Made by a program: the position numbers and the translations under genes
Shown here: in pieces, positions 25,703 through 33,232 of the stretch
Layout of the letters: every line of letters begins with the position of its first letter
Numbering within the stretch: position 1 is the first letter of the stretch
The notes under the pieces: generated by a model
The model's input: the letters and a program-made list of their open reading frames with translations, nothing else
What the model was told of the DNA's origin: nothing
Database searches by the model: none
From: Salsipaludibacter albus
GTDB lineage: Bacteria > Actinomycetota > Nitriliruptoria > Nitriliruptorales > Nitriliruptoraceae
DNA: 64,000 nucleotides
Assembly: GCF_019798055.1 (NCBI RefSeq)
Contig: NZ_JAHOPH010000002.1
Span: 1 to 64,000 of the forward strand
Reading direction: 5' to 3'

Positions 25703-26481
25703 CCGAGTCCCCCAGCACCGTGGCCCCGGCCGACACGCTCCCCGAGGACGACGACGTGCTCGACGACCTCGAGTTCGACGAGGACGACCTGGCGGCGGAC
25801 GACTCGCTCGGGCCAGCGCCCGAGGTGGTCGTGTTCGACGTCGGCGAGGTGCTGGTCGACGAGACCCGCGTGTGGTCGACCTGGGCCAGCCTGCTCGGGG
25901 TGTCCCCCCTGACCTTCGCCGCCGCGTTGGGGGCGGCGATCGCCCAGGGGCTGGACTACGAGGCGGCGTTCGACCACGTCGCCCCCAACGTGGTGTGGCA
26001 GGACTTCGCGGCCGAGCACGAGCGCCGCTACGGCGGCTTCGGCGAGGAGGATCTCTACAGCGACGTCCGACCCTGCCTCGAGGAGCTGCGCGGCGCGGGC
26101 ATCCGGGTCGTCGTGTCGGGCAACCAGCCGGCGCGCCGGACCGAGCAGCTGCGCGCCCTCGACCTGCCCTGCGACGCCCTGGCGATGTCCGACGACCTGG
26201 GCCACGACAAGCCCGACCCGGCCTTCTTCGCCGCCGTGGTCGACCTCGCGGGGGTCCCGCCTGCACAGGTCCTCTACGTCGGCGACCGGGTCGACAACGA
26301 CGTGCTCCCGGCTGCCGCCGCCGGCCTGCGGACGTGCTGGTTGCGTCGTGGACCCTGGGGCGTGCTGCAGGACCTGCCGGACGGCCACGACGCAGACGTG
26401 GTGCTGGACGGGCTGGGCGAGCTGCCGCTGCTGCTGGCGGAGTGGCGCGGCCCGGGGAACGACCCGTCGCAAGACTCGTAA
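25699..26481 (+). CDS. HAD-superfamily hydrolase
   Basis: 260 residues. After a strongly acidic 35-residue leader (LPEDDDVLDDLEFDEDDLAADD) comes motif I VVFDVGEVLVDE; the +2 Asp is Gly, as in the YihX-like branch (FDxGxV). Motif II is VVVSGNQ, motif III LGHDKPDPAFF and motif IV VGDRVDNDV. Likely a phosphatase, substrate unknown. ATG 25699 overlaps the ligase stop by 4 bp, so it is the third gene of the aminotransferase/ligase operon. The acidic leader is unusual for the family. Confidence 0.85.
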   Translation: MTESPSTVAPADTLPEDDDVLDDLEFDEDDLAADDSLGPAPEVVVFDVGEVLVDETRVWSTWASLLGVSPLTFAAALGAAIAQGLDYEAAFDHVAPNVVWQDFAAEHERRYGGFGEEDLYSDVRPCLEELRGAGIRVVVSGNQPARRTEQLRALDLPCDALAMSDDLGHDKPDPAFFAAVVDLAGVPPAQVLYVGDRVDNDVLPAAAAGLRTCWLRRGPWGVLQDLPDGHDADVVLDGLGELPLLLAEWRGPGNDPSQDS

Positions 26482-26507
26482 ACTTTCGAACCTTACGGGG
26501 GCTGGTC

Positions 26508-27167
26508 GTGGATGACCCTGCAAAGCGTGCTGCCGGCGTCGCAGCCCTGGACGAGGTGCGCGCCGGGATGACCATCGGGCTCGGGACCGGCTCGACGGTC
26601 GCCTACTTCCTGGACGCCCTCGCCGCCGACGGACCGTCGGGCGTTCGCGGCGTGCCGACGTCCGAGGCCACCCGGCGTCGGGGTGAGGAGCTGGGGCTGG
26701 ACCTGCTCGCCCCCGACGAGGTCGACCGGCTCGACCTCGTCGTCGACGGGGCCGACGAGCTCACCCCCGCGCTGGACCTGACCAAGGGGGGTGGCGGGGC
26801 CCTGCTGCGGGAGAAGGTCGTGGCCGAGATGAGCGATGGGATGGTCGTCGTGGCGACGCCCGACAAGGTGGTGGACCGCCTCGCCGAGTCCTTCGCCCTG
26901 CCGATCGAGGTGGTGCCGTTCGCCGTGGGCCCGGTCCGGCGACGGCTGGCCGCCCGTGGCTACGTCGTGCAGCTGCGGGACGGGCACACCGACAACGGCA
27001 ACGTCATCCTCGACGCGCGACTGCCCGGTGGCATCGAGCAGCCCGGCGAGGAGGCGACCTGGCTGTCGTCGGTGGCCGGGGTGGCCGAGCACGGCCTGTT
27101 CATCGACCTGGCCGTCGTCGCGCTCCTGGGGCGTCCCGACGGCACGGTGACGCGGCTCGAGGCCTGA
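26508..27167 (+). CDS. rpiA: Ribose-5-phosphate isomerase A
   Basis: Interconverts ribose 5-phosphate and ribulose 5-phosphate in the pentose phosphate pathway. 219 residues from GTG 26508 (GGGGG upstream) with IGLGTGSTVAYFL phosphate loop, DGADELTP and the catalytic KGGGGALLREKVV. The longer in-frame extension upstream has no homology. A TAAACT box overlapping the end of the HAD gene could give it an own promoter. Convergent with parB, leaving 2 bp between stops. Confidence 0.95.
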   Translation: MDDPAKRAAGVAALDEVRAGMTIGLGTGSTVAYFLDALAADGPSGVRGVPTSEATRRRGEELGLDLLAPDEVDRLDLVVDGADELTPALDLTKGGGGALLREKVVAEMSDGMVVVATPDKVVDRLAESFALPIEVVPFAVGPVRRRLAARGYVVQLRDGHTDNGNVILDARLPGGIEQPGEEATWLSSVAGVAEHGLFIDLAVVALLGRPDGTVTRLEA

Positions 27168-27169
27168 AC

Positions 27170-28063
27170 TCAGTCCTCCGCACGACCGTGGGTGGACAGG
27201 CCACTCGCGATCACCTCGACCAACCGCTCGAGGTCCTCGGGGCGGCGGAAGTCGATGGTCAACGACCCCTTCCGTGCCCCCATGCGAATCTTGACCTTCT
27301 GGCCGAGCGCCTCGGCGAGGTCGGCCTGCAGGTCCTCCATCCCAGCCGGCAGCGGACGCGACGCTCGACGACTCCCCCCGCCCGACGAGCCACCACCGAC
27401 ATAGCGCAAGCGGACCAGTTCCTCGGTGGCGCGCACCGACAGGCCCTCGCGAACGATCCGGTCCGCGACCTCCTCCTGGTCTTCGCGTGACGCCAGGCCC
27501 AGCAGGGCCTTGGCGTGTCCTGCCGTCAGGACTCCCGCGGCAACACGACGCTGGACGGCGGCCGGCAGGGCCAGCAGGCGCATGGCGTTGGTGATCGTCG
27601 AGCGTGCCTTGCCCAGCCGCGACGCCAGCTCCTCCTGGGTCACCCCGAAGTCCTCCAGGAGCTGCTCGTAGGCCGCGGCCTCCTCCAGCGGGTTCAACTC
27701 GACCCGGTGGATGTTCTCGATGAGCGCCTCCTTGAGGAGGTCACGATCATCCGTCTGGCGCACGACGGCGGGGATCCGGGTCAGCCCGGCCCGCTTCGCC
27801 GCCCGCAGGCGACGCTCCCCGGCGATCAGCTCGAATCGGTCCTCGTCGAGCGGCCGCACGACGACGGGCTGCAGCAGCCCGACGTCGCGGATCGACGCGG
27901 CGAGCCCCTCGAGCTCGTCGTCGTCGAACACCCCACGTGGCTGGCGGGGGTTGGCCTGGATGGCACTGAGCGGGAGATCACGCAGGGATGGTGTCCCGTC
28001 GTCCCCTGCAGGGATCAGCGCTCCGAGACCCCGTCCCAGCCCACTTCTGCGTCCCGTGCTCAT
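27170..28063 (-). CDS. parB: Chromosome partitioning protein ParB
   Basis: 297-residue CTP-dependent DNA clamp that loads at parS and spreads to organise the origin. GLGRGLGALIP start, the CTPase/nuclease-like domain (LPLSAIQANPRQPRGVFD, LIAGERRLRAAKRAGL with the GERR motif, NIHRVELNPLEEA) and the helix-turn-helix (VTQEELASRLGKARSTITNAMRLL) are intact; the C-terminal dimer domain is KVKIRMGARKGSLTIDF. ATG 28063 overlaps parA (ATGA) with a GGAGGAG site upstream; a GTG at 28069 is less likely. Its binding sites are at 29675-29773. Confidence 0.97.
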   Translation of the reverse strand: MSTGRRSGLGRGLGALIPAGDDGTPSLRDLPLSAIQANPRQPRGVFDDDELEGLAASIRDVGLLQPVVVRPLDEDRFELIAGERRLRAAKRAGLTRIPAVVRQTDDRDLLKEALIENIHRVELNPLEEAAAYEQLLEDFGVTQEELASRLGKARSTITNAMRLLALPAAVQRRVAAGVLTAGHAKALLGLASREDQEEVADRIVREGLSVRATEELVRLRYVGGGSSGGGSRRASRPLPAGMEDLQADLAEALGQKVKIRMGARKGSLTIDFRRPEDLERLVEVIASGLSTHGRAED

Positions 28064-29007
28064 GCCCACTCCTCCTGCTCGACGGACGGCGACGTGTCAC
28101 CCACGTCCGGGCCTCCCACGCGATCCTCGGTCGACGAGCCGTCCGGCGGCGGACCCAGGAGGTCGTCCAGTGGCGACGAGGGCCGCTGGTCGCTCCTGCC
28201 GAGACGGTGTGCGAGTTCGCGCGCGGCCCGCTCGTAGGCGCGTGCGCCACGACTGGACGGGTCGTAGACCGTGATCGGCTGGCCGTAGCTGGGCGCCTCG
28301 GACAGCCGAACGGTGCGCGGAATGATCGTGGTGTAGGCCGTTTCGCCGAAGAACCCGCGCACCTCGTCCGCCACCTGCGACGACAGGTTCGTCCGGGCGT
28401 CGTACATCGTCATCAGCACGCCCCCGATGTGCAGGTCGGGGTTCAGGTCGTCACGAACCAGGTCGATGGTCTGGATGAGCTGCGAGAGTCCCTCCAGCGC
28501 GTAGTACTCGCACTGGATCGGCACCAGGACCTCGTCCGCCGCGACCAGGGCGTTGAGCGTCAGGATGCCGAGCGACGGCGGGCAGTCGATCAGGACCACG
28601 TCGTAGTCATCGCGAACGGGTCCGAGCGCTCGGGCCAGCTGGCGCTCCCGATTCAGGGTCGAGACCAGTTCGATCTCTGCGCCTGCAAGGTCCAGACTGC
28701 TCGGAACGACATGGAGTCCATCGACCTGCGTCGACTCGATGGCGTCACGCACCGGCAACCGCTCGGCCAGGACACGATAGATCGATGGCCCACCCTCCGC
28801 CACGCGGAGCCCCAGCCCCGTCGTCGCGTTGCCCTGCGGGTCGAGGTCCACGAGCAACGTCCGCACTCCCTGGGCCGCCAGCGCCGCCCCCAGGGAGATG
28901 GCGGTGGTCGTCTTCCCGACTCCACCCTTCTGGTTCGTGACGCAGATCACGGACGCGGGGGCCGACTCGCTCCTGCTCGCCTCGGCCTGCCGACGTCGCC
29001 AGCTCAT
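28060..29007 (-). CDS. parA: Chromosome partitioning ATPase ParA
   Basis: 315-residue deviant Walker ATPase that binds the nucleoid and segregates ParB-parS complexes. The deviant Walker A is KGGVGKTTTAISL; Walker A' is LLVDLDPQGNATTGL and Walker B VLIDCPPSLG. ATG 29007 (AAGGTGGG upstream) is preferred over earlier in-frame codons, which lie inside rsmG. The C-terminal 50 residues are a Pro/Ser/Asp-rich extension. Overlaps of 4 bp with rsmG and parB make one operon. Confidence 0.97.
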   Translation of the reverse strand: MSWRRRQAEASRSESAPASVICVTNQKGGVGKTTTAISLGAALAAQGVRTLLVDLDPQGNATTGLGLRVAEGGPSIYRVLAERLPVRDAIESTQVDGLHVVPSSLDLAGAEIELVSTLNRERQLARALGPVRDDYDVVLIDCPPSLGILTLNALVAADEVLVPIQCEYYALEGLSQLIQTIDLVRDDLNPDLHIGGVLMTMYDARTNLSSQVADEVRGFFGETAYTTIIPRTVRLSEAPSYGQPITVYDPSSRGARAYERAARELAHRLGRSDQRPSSPLDDLLGPPPDGSSTEDRVGGPDVGDTSPSVEQEEWA

Positions 29008-29621
29008 GTTCCCACCTTCGTTCCTCGACGGAGCACCACGACCCGAGGCTGGTGCGGATCCTCGCTGGGCTGGTCCGGCGGCGTCGCCATGACCTGCGCG
29101 TCCCACGTGCGCAACTCCCCCACCGCCTCGGCCAGTTCCTCGCGCCACCGCTCGCCCTTCACCGCGTAGAGCAGTCCACCCGGTACCAGGAAGGGGATCG
29201 TCCAGCCCAGCAAGCGGCCCAGCGGCGCCACGGCGCGCGCGGTGACGATGTCGAAGGACTGCCCCAGCGGCCCCGATCGCACGTCTTCCGCGCGCCCCCG
29301 CTCGACCGCCACGTCGACATCCAGTTCGGTGATCACGTCGGCGAGGAAGGTGGTCTTCTTCTGGCTCGAGTCCAGCAACGTGACCTGCAGGTCGGGGCGG
29401 CGGAGCGCTATGACCATCCCCGGCAGCCCGCCACCGCTTCCCACGTCAAGGAGACGGCCCGGGCCAGGCAGGATCTCGGCGAGGGCGGCGGACTCCAGCA
29501 CGTGCCGCTCCCACAACTCGTCCTTCGCCCGCTGGCTCACCAGGTTGTGCGGCGAGGCGATGACAGCGTCGGCGAAGGCGCGCAGGCGCGGATCGTCGTG
29601 CACGTGGGGGAGTGGTGGCAT
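29004..29621 (-). CDS. rsmG: 16S rRNA (guanine-527 N7)-methyltransferase
   Basis: 205 residues. SAM-binding GPGRLLDVGSGGGLPGMVIAL, N-terminal HNLVSQRAKDELWERHVLES and the FDIVTARAVAPLGRLLGW segment identify RsmG (GidB), which methylates G527 in the 530 loop of 16S rRNA; loss is known to cause low-level streptomycin resistance. First gene of the rsmG-parA-parB operon; the three parS sites lie in the gap just upstream. Confidence 0.96.
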   Translation of the reverse strand: MPPLPHVHDDPRLRAFADAVIASPHNLVSQRAKDELWERHVLESAALAEILPGPGRLLDVGSGGGLPGMVIALRRPDLQVTLLDSSQKKTTFLADVITELDVDVAVERGRAEDVRSGPLGQSFDIVTARAVAPLGRLLGWTIPFLVPGGLLYAVKGERWREELAEAVGELRTWDAQVMATPPDQPSEDPHQPRVVVLRRGTKVGT

Positions 29622-29674
29622 GCCTGCAACCTACCGCGTCGCACCACGGGCTGTTGACCCCGGACGTCGTTCCT

Positions 29675-29690
29675 GGTTCCACGTGGAACC
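29675..29690. promoter_or_regulatory. parS site 1
   Basis: GGTTCCACGTGGAACC is a perfect 16-bp palindrome matching the bacterial parS consensus TGTTnCACGTGnAACA in its core. 37 bp (centre to centre) from site 2. Confidence 0.92.
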
Positions 29691-29711
29691 CACCCGGCAC
29701 ACACGGGAGAA

Positions 29712-29727
29712 TGTTCCACGTGGAACG
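29712..29727. promoter_or_regulatory. parS site 2
   Basis: TGTTCCACGTGGAACG carries the 14-bp palindromic core GTTCCACGTGGAAC. 46 bp from site 3, centre to centre. Confidence 0.92.
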
Positions 29728-29757
29728 GGGCTTCGCGTTCTCCCGCCCAGTCCCCGC

Positions 29758-29773
29758 TGTTCCACGTGGAACG
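29758..29773. promoter_or_regulatory. parS site 3
   Basis: TGTTCCACGTGGAACG, identical over 16 bp to site 2. Together the three sites form the ParB loading zone about 3.3 kb left of oriC. Confidence 0.92.
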
Positions 29774-29894
29774 ACAGAATCGCAGTCGAGGTGATGAGCG
29801 GGGTGTCGTGGAACCAACACCTGAACAGGGGAAATCGGTCACGTCGTCGCTGTGGCGGTCTGCAACCACTCATTCGCAACTTCCAGACATGAAT

Positions 29895-29926
29895 GCGCCC
29901 ACGCCCCGCAGGGGGGACGTGGGCGC
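29895..29926 (-). terminator. Probable terminator of the rpmH-jag operon
   Basis: GCGCCCACG (29895-29903) pairs with CGTGGGCGC (29918-29926), a 9-bp perfect stem with a 14-nt loop, 19 bp beyond the jag stop. No U-tract is present. Confidence 0.6.
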
Positions 29927-29944
29927 GTTCTGCCTGCTCAGGGA

Positions 29945-30796
29945 TCAGTCTGTCGGCTCGATGACGATCCGGCGCGAGGGCTCGCGGCCCTGGCTGCGTG
30001 ACAGCACGCCGTCCACCGTGTTGACGAACTCGTGGATGGCCTTGCGCTCGAACACGTCCATGGGCTCCAGGCGCTCCGCCTCGCCCGAGTCGAGCACCTG
30101 GTCGATGACCTCGTCGGCCTTGTCGAGCAGCTTCTCGAGACGGCGGGCGCGGTAGCCCTCGACGTCCACGTGCACGTGCACCCGTCGCTCGAACTGCGAC
30201 TGGAGCGCGCACCGCATCAATTCCTGGACCGCCTCGAGGGTGCTCCCGCGGCGACCGATCAGTGCACCCGAGCCCATGTCGACGACCTCGACCTCGGCGC
30301 GGCGCGTGTCCTCGAGCACCCGGATGCGCAGTTCGCCCGGCAGGTCCATCGCGTCGAGCAGGCCCTCCACGAAGTCGGCGCCCGCATCGGCCTCCTCGTC
30401 CAGTTCGTCCAGCTCCTCCTCCGACAGCAACGTCGGGGCATCGGCGTCGGCTTCGTCGTCCTCGCCGTCCGCCTCGGATTCGTCGTCGCCGGCGACGGCG
30501 TCACGCTCGTCGGCATCGGCCTCCTCGGCCGGCTCGTCCGCGTCGATCGCGTCGACGTCCGAGTGCTCGTCGACGTCCGAGTGCTCGTCGACGTCGGTGG
30601 CTTCGTCGACGTCAGGCGACTCGTCGACGTCGGGCCGTTCGATGGTGGCGCGCAGCGTGACCTCGATGTCGCGCAGTGCGATGCCCTCCGGCAATCGGGC
30701 CTCGACGGCCACGTCGTCGGCCAGCAGGTCACCTGCGGCCGCGGCCAGCACCGTGGCGAGATCGCTGCCCGTGGCGCGGGCGGTCTGGGTGGACAT
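29945..30796 (-). CDS. jag: Jag/KhpB RNA-binding protein with acidic insert
   Basis: 283 residues. A Jag N-terminal domain (about 1-50, AAAGDLLADDVAVEARLPEG) is followed by a roughly 75-residue highly acidic insert with a DVDEHS duplication, then a type II KH domain (about 140-212, SGALIGRRGSTLEAVQ) and an R3H domain (about 240-280, ERKAIHEFVNTVDGVL). KhpB homologues bind RNA and, with KhpA and in firmicutes, affect elongation and cell division. Standard place after yidC. The insert is encoded by short tandem repeats (near 30553-30600) and is specific to this gene. Confidence 0.92.
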   Translation of the reverse strand: MSTQTARATGSDLATVLAAAAGDLLADDVAVEARLPEGIALRDIEVTLRATIERPDVDESPDVDEATDVDEHSDVDEHSDVDAIDADEPAEEADADERDAVAGDDESEADGEDDEADADAPTLLSEEELDELDEEADAGADFVEGLLDAMDLPGELRIRVLEDTRRAEVEVVDMGSGALIGRRGSTLEAVQELMRCALQSQFERRVHVHVDVEGYRARRLEKLLDKADEVIDQVLDSGEAERLEPMDVFERKAIHEFVNTVDGVLSRSQGREPSRRIVIEPTD

Positions 30797-30862
30797 GGAG
30801 CACTCCTCGTGGGATCGAACAGGGATGGTCGTGGGCGGAGTCGGGGGAGCGGCGGGCCGAGA

Positions 30863-31828
30863 TCAGCCGTCGTCGCGACGGCGCGAGCGCCCGGGCAGTC
30901 GGGACGACCGCTTCGGGGGCGGCCGGTCGGGATCCGCGCCGTTGGTGGACGAACCCTCGTCCCGGGTCACCTTGCGCGTGTTTCCCGCGGTCCCCAGCGC
31001 GTTGCCGGTGGCATCGACGTTGCGGGGCCCGGACGACGAGGTGGTCGGGACGGGCTTGGTGTCGACAGGACCGACCTCTTCGTCCAGTCGGCGCGTGATC
31101 AGCCACTGCTGGACCATGGTCCACAGGTTCGTCGTGACCCAGTAGAGGAGGACACCGATGGGCAGGTTCCACCCGAACACGCCCATCATGACCGGCATGA
31201 CGTACAGCATCACCTTCTGCTGGGTCGCCTGGGCACCCTCCTGGGGTGCCGTCCGGCTCGACATCATCTGGCGCTGGCTGACGAACATCGACCCGGCCAC
31301 CATCACGAGCAGCAGGATCCCGGCCCAGCCGGCCGCCGAGGCAGCCGTTCCCAGCCCGCCGTCCTCGGGCGTGAAGAAGTAGAACTGGGCGTTGGTGAGT
31401 GCGCCGCCGACGGTCGTCGGATCACGCAGGACGCTGAACAGGGCGAAGAAGATCGGTCCCTGTGCGAGCAACGGGAGACATCCAGCCGCCGGGTTGACGC
31501 CCTCCTCGCGGTACAGCTCCTGCAGCTTCTCGTTCTTCTTCGACTGCATCTCGCGATAGCGCTCGGGGTCGCTCCGCATCATCGAGCGGTCGACCTTGTA
31601 CTTGTCCTGCAAGGCCTTGACCCGTGGCTGGATCTCCTGCATCTTGCGCATCGACGTGAACTGCTTGGCCGCGAGCGGCAGCAGGATGATGCGCACCACC
31701 ACGGTCAGGGCGATGATCGCCCAGCCCCACGACGCGTCTGCCAGGAAGGGGACCTGCGCGATCCACGTGTGCAGGAGCTCGATGCCCCCTGCGAAGATGT
31801 CCTTGAAGCCTTGCCAGATCTCGCCCAC
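30863..31828 (-). CDS. yidC: Membrane protein insertase YidC
   Basis: 321 residues of the short (Oxa1-type) YidC without the large periplasmic domain. Five membrane segments are visible, including WGWAIIALTVVVRIILLPL, AAGCLPLLAQGPIFFALF and LPIGVLLYWVTTNLWTMVQQW; the hydrophilic-groove arginine is in TVVVRIILLP. The cytoplasmic C-tail is basic (PPKRSSRLPGRSRRR), as in ribosome-binding homologues. It inserts membrane proteins alone or with Sec. Lies between yidD and jag. Confidence 0.95.
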   Translation of the reverse strand: MGEIWQGFKDIFAGGIELLHTWIAQVPFLADASWGWAIIALTVVVRIILLPLAAKQFTSMRKMQEIQPRVKALQDKYKVDRSMMRSDPERYREMQSKKNEKLQELYREEGVNPAAGCLPLLAQGPIFFALFSVLRDPTTVGGALTNAQFYFFTPEDGGLGTAASAAGWAGILLLVMVAGSMFVSQRQMMSSRTAPQEGAQATQQKVMLYVMPVMMGVFGWNLPIGVLLYWVTTNLWTMVQQWLITRRLDEEVGPVDTKPVPTTSSSGPRNVDATGNALGTAGNTRKVTRDEGSSTNGADPDRPPPKRSSRLPGRSRRRDDG

Positions 31829-31851
31829 GGAATTCGGTCCTCAGGTGGTGG

Positions 31852-32160
31852 TCAGGCGACGGCGGCGTCGGAGGACGCGGCGTCGGTGGTCGGGGTGTGC
31901 GGGTCGTCGTGACCAGCGTCGTCGTGACCGGGAACGTGGTCGACGCCACCCGGGTTGAACGGGTGACAGCGACCGATCCTGCGCAGCGCCATCCAGCCAC
32001 CACGCAGTGCCCCGTGCCGCCCGATCGCCTCCACCGCGTACTGCGAGCACGTGGGGTGGAACCTGCACCGTGGCGTCCGAACGACGGCGGTCGACTGGTA
32101 CAGGCGCACCAGGGCGAGCAGCACCCGGGCCACCGGTGAGGGGCGAGGTTCGTTCGTCAT
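31852..32160 (-). CDS. yidD: Membrane protein insertion efficiency factor YidD
   Basis: 102 residues; [50 protein letters not shown] is the complete family signature with its three cysteines. An amphipathic membrane-associated protein that assists YidC. The last 30 residues are His/Asp/Ala-rich and not conserved. ATG 32160 overlaps the rnpA stop by 4 bp. Confidence 0.95.
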   Translation of the reverse strand: MTNEPRPSPVARVLLALVRLYQSTAVVRTPRCRFHPTCSQYAVEAIGRHGALRGGWMALRRIGRCHPFNPGGVDHVPGHDDAGHDDPHTPTTDAASSDAAVA

Positions 32161-32522
32161 GCCGGGATCCGCTCGACCAGGTCGGTCAGTTCATCGAGCA
32201 CGCGCTGCAGGTCGGCGCCCGCGATTCCGGGCCGCGCGACCAGGACGGCATCGACACCGGACGGCCAGTCGACCCGCCGCGACGCCTCTCGCAACAAGCG
32301 CTTCGCCCGGTTCCGGGCGACGGCGTTGCCGACCCGCCGCGACGCCACCACGGCGACCCGCAGGCCGGTGTGACCGGTCTGCGTCCCGACGTGCAGGGAC
32401 AACTGGCGACCGCCACGGCGGGTGCCGTGGGCCAGGACGTGACTGACGTCGCGAGACGAACCGAGACGAGCCGGGCGGACCACGGGAGTGGTCGAGCCGG
32501 ACGTCGGCGCCGGGGCCGACAC
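32157..32522 (-). CDS. rnpA: Ribonuclease P protein component
   Basis: Binds the RNase P RNA and helps it cleave tRNA 5' leaders. The RNR motif is [17 protein letters not shown], with [21 protein letters not shown] before it. GTG 32522, 4 bp after the rpmH stop, is chosen for coupling (121 residues). GTG 32483 would give [16 protein letters not shown] as the N-terminus, which aligns better with typical RnpA starts (108 residues); neither has a clear ribosome-binding site. Confidence 0.9.
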   Translation of the reverse strand: MSAPAPTSGSTTPVVRPARLGSSRDVSHVLAHGTRRGGRQLSLHVGTQTGHTGLRVAVVASRRVGNAVARNRAKRLLREASRRVDWPSGVDAVLVARPGIAGADLQRVLDELTDLVERIPA

Positions 32523-32526
32523 GCCG

Positions 32527-32661
32527 TCAGGCCGTGAGCTTGGCACGGCCCTTCGCGCGGCGGCGCTTGATCGCGGCACGACCCTGGCGGGTCTTCATGC
32601 GTGCGCGAAAGCCGTGCTTCTTGGCACGACGGCGGTTGTTGGGCTGGAAGGTGCGCTTCAT
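32527..32661 (-). CDS. rpmH: 50S ribosomal protein L34
   Basis: 44 residues, [20 protein letters not shown] then [20 protein letters not shown], the universal L34 sequence. A GGAGGG site is 8 nt upstream of ATG 32661. First gene of the leftward rpmH-rnpA-yidD-yidC-jag operon, divergent from dnaA. Confidence 0.98.
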   Translation of the reverse strand: MKRTFQPNNRRRAKKHGFRARMKTRQGRAAIKRRRAKGRAKLTA

Positions 32662-32763
32662 GGCAATCGCCCTCCGAGACGGTGGTGGGGACGCACACGA
32701 CGAAGGTCCACTGGGAGAAGGTCGGGACACGACGTGGTGCACGAGGGCACAGATGACGCAGCA

Positions 32764-32793
32764 AGCGTACTGCACCACCACGAGGGGCGACAA
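32764..32793 (-). promoter_or_regulatory. Probable rpmH promoter
   Basis: On the minus strand TTGTCG (32788-32793) and TACGCT (32764-32769) are separated by 18 bp, giving a leader of about 95 nt before rpmH. Confidence 0.5.
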
Positions 32794-32901
32794 CCCGTGG
32801 CCGGGTCCGGCCGCGTGGGGCCCTGGTCCTTCGCGACCGGGCGTCACCCCGTGGGTGGATCGTTCGGGGTGGGCCATTCGAACCAACCGTCGCCGTCTCG
32901 G

Positions 32902-32930
32902 TTGCGGGACGGCGACGGGATCCCTACAGT
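32902..32930 (+). promoter_or_regulatory. Probable distal dnaA promoter
   Basis: TTGCGG (32902-32907), 17-bp spacer, TACAGT (32925-32930). A transcript would start near 32937 and run through the DnaA-box cluster into dnaA with a leader of about 300 nt. Confidence 0.5.
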
Positions 32931-33066
32931 TCGCCATCGCGCCTGATGCCGGGCTCGGTGGCGTCGCCCCCCAACCACGGGGGTTGAAGTTTCCCCCGCT
33001 GCCCCCGGCCTTCCCCGCAGGCCACCAGGGAGCTGCCGCACGGCCCTCGCCCGAACGGACATCGAG

Positions 33067-33097
33067 TTGTCCACAATTGTGGATAACCTGTGGACAT
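33067..33097. other. oriC: oriC left DnaA-box cluster
   Basis: TTGTCCACA (33067-33075), TGTGGATAA (33078-33086, reverse of the perfect box TTATCCACA) and TGTGGACAT (33089-33097, one mismatch) are packed within 31 bp. The first two point toward each other. They overlap the proximal dnaA promoter, so DnaA may repress its own gene here as well as nucleate the origin. Confidence 0.85.
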
Positions 33098-33119
33098 GTA
33101 GTTGACCAGTCCGTAGTGT
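33091..33119 (+). promoter_or_regulatory. Probable proximal dnaA promoter overlapping a DnaA box
   Basis: TGGACA (33091-33096), 17 bp, TAGTGT (33114-33119). The -35 box lies within the third DnaA box, a layout that suits DnaA autoregulation. Confidence 0.4.
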
Positions 33120-33232
33120 GCGCGTCGCCGCGACGACCGTGTGCAGATCTCGCCCCGGTCCGTACGAGCACCCGAGAGCACCCGAGCACGTCCCCGAACC
33201 CCGTCGCCGTCCCCCCTGTTCCTGGAGTTTCC

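Larger units (their letters stand above)
29622..29944. other. jag-rsmG intergenic region carrying the parS cluster
   Basis: A 323-bp gene-free stretch with three near-identical ParB palindromes at 29675-29690, 29712-29727 and 29758-29773 and, at its right end, a stem-loop that probably terminates the jag transcript (29895-29926). The promoter of rsmG-parA-parB must lie here too and would be within the ParB-bound region, so autoregulation is likely. No open reading frame with good codon use was seen. Confidence 0.8.
32662..33232. other. rpmH-dnaA intergenic region (left part of oriC)
   Basis: 571 bp without a gene. It contains a leftward rpmH promoter (32764-32793), two candidate rightward dnaA promoters (32902-32930 and 33091-33119) and a cluster of three DnaA boxes at 33067-33097. 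The stretch 32980-33060 is C-rich and non-coding in appearance. No RNA gene was recognised. Confidence 0.75.
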
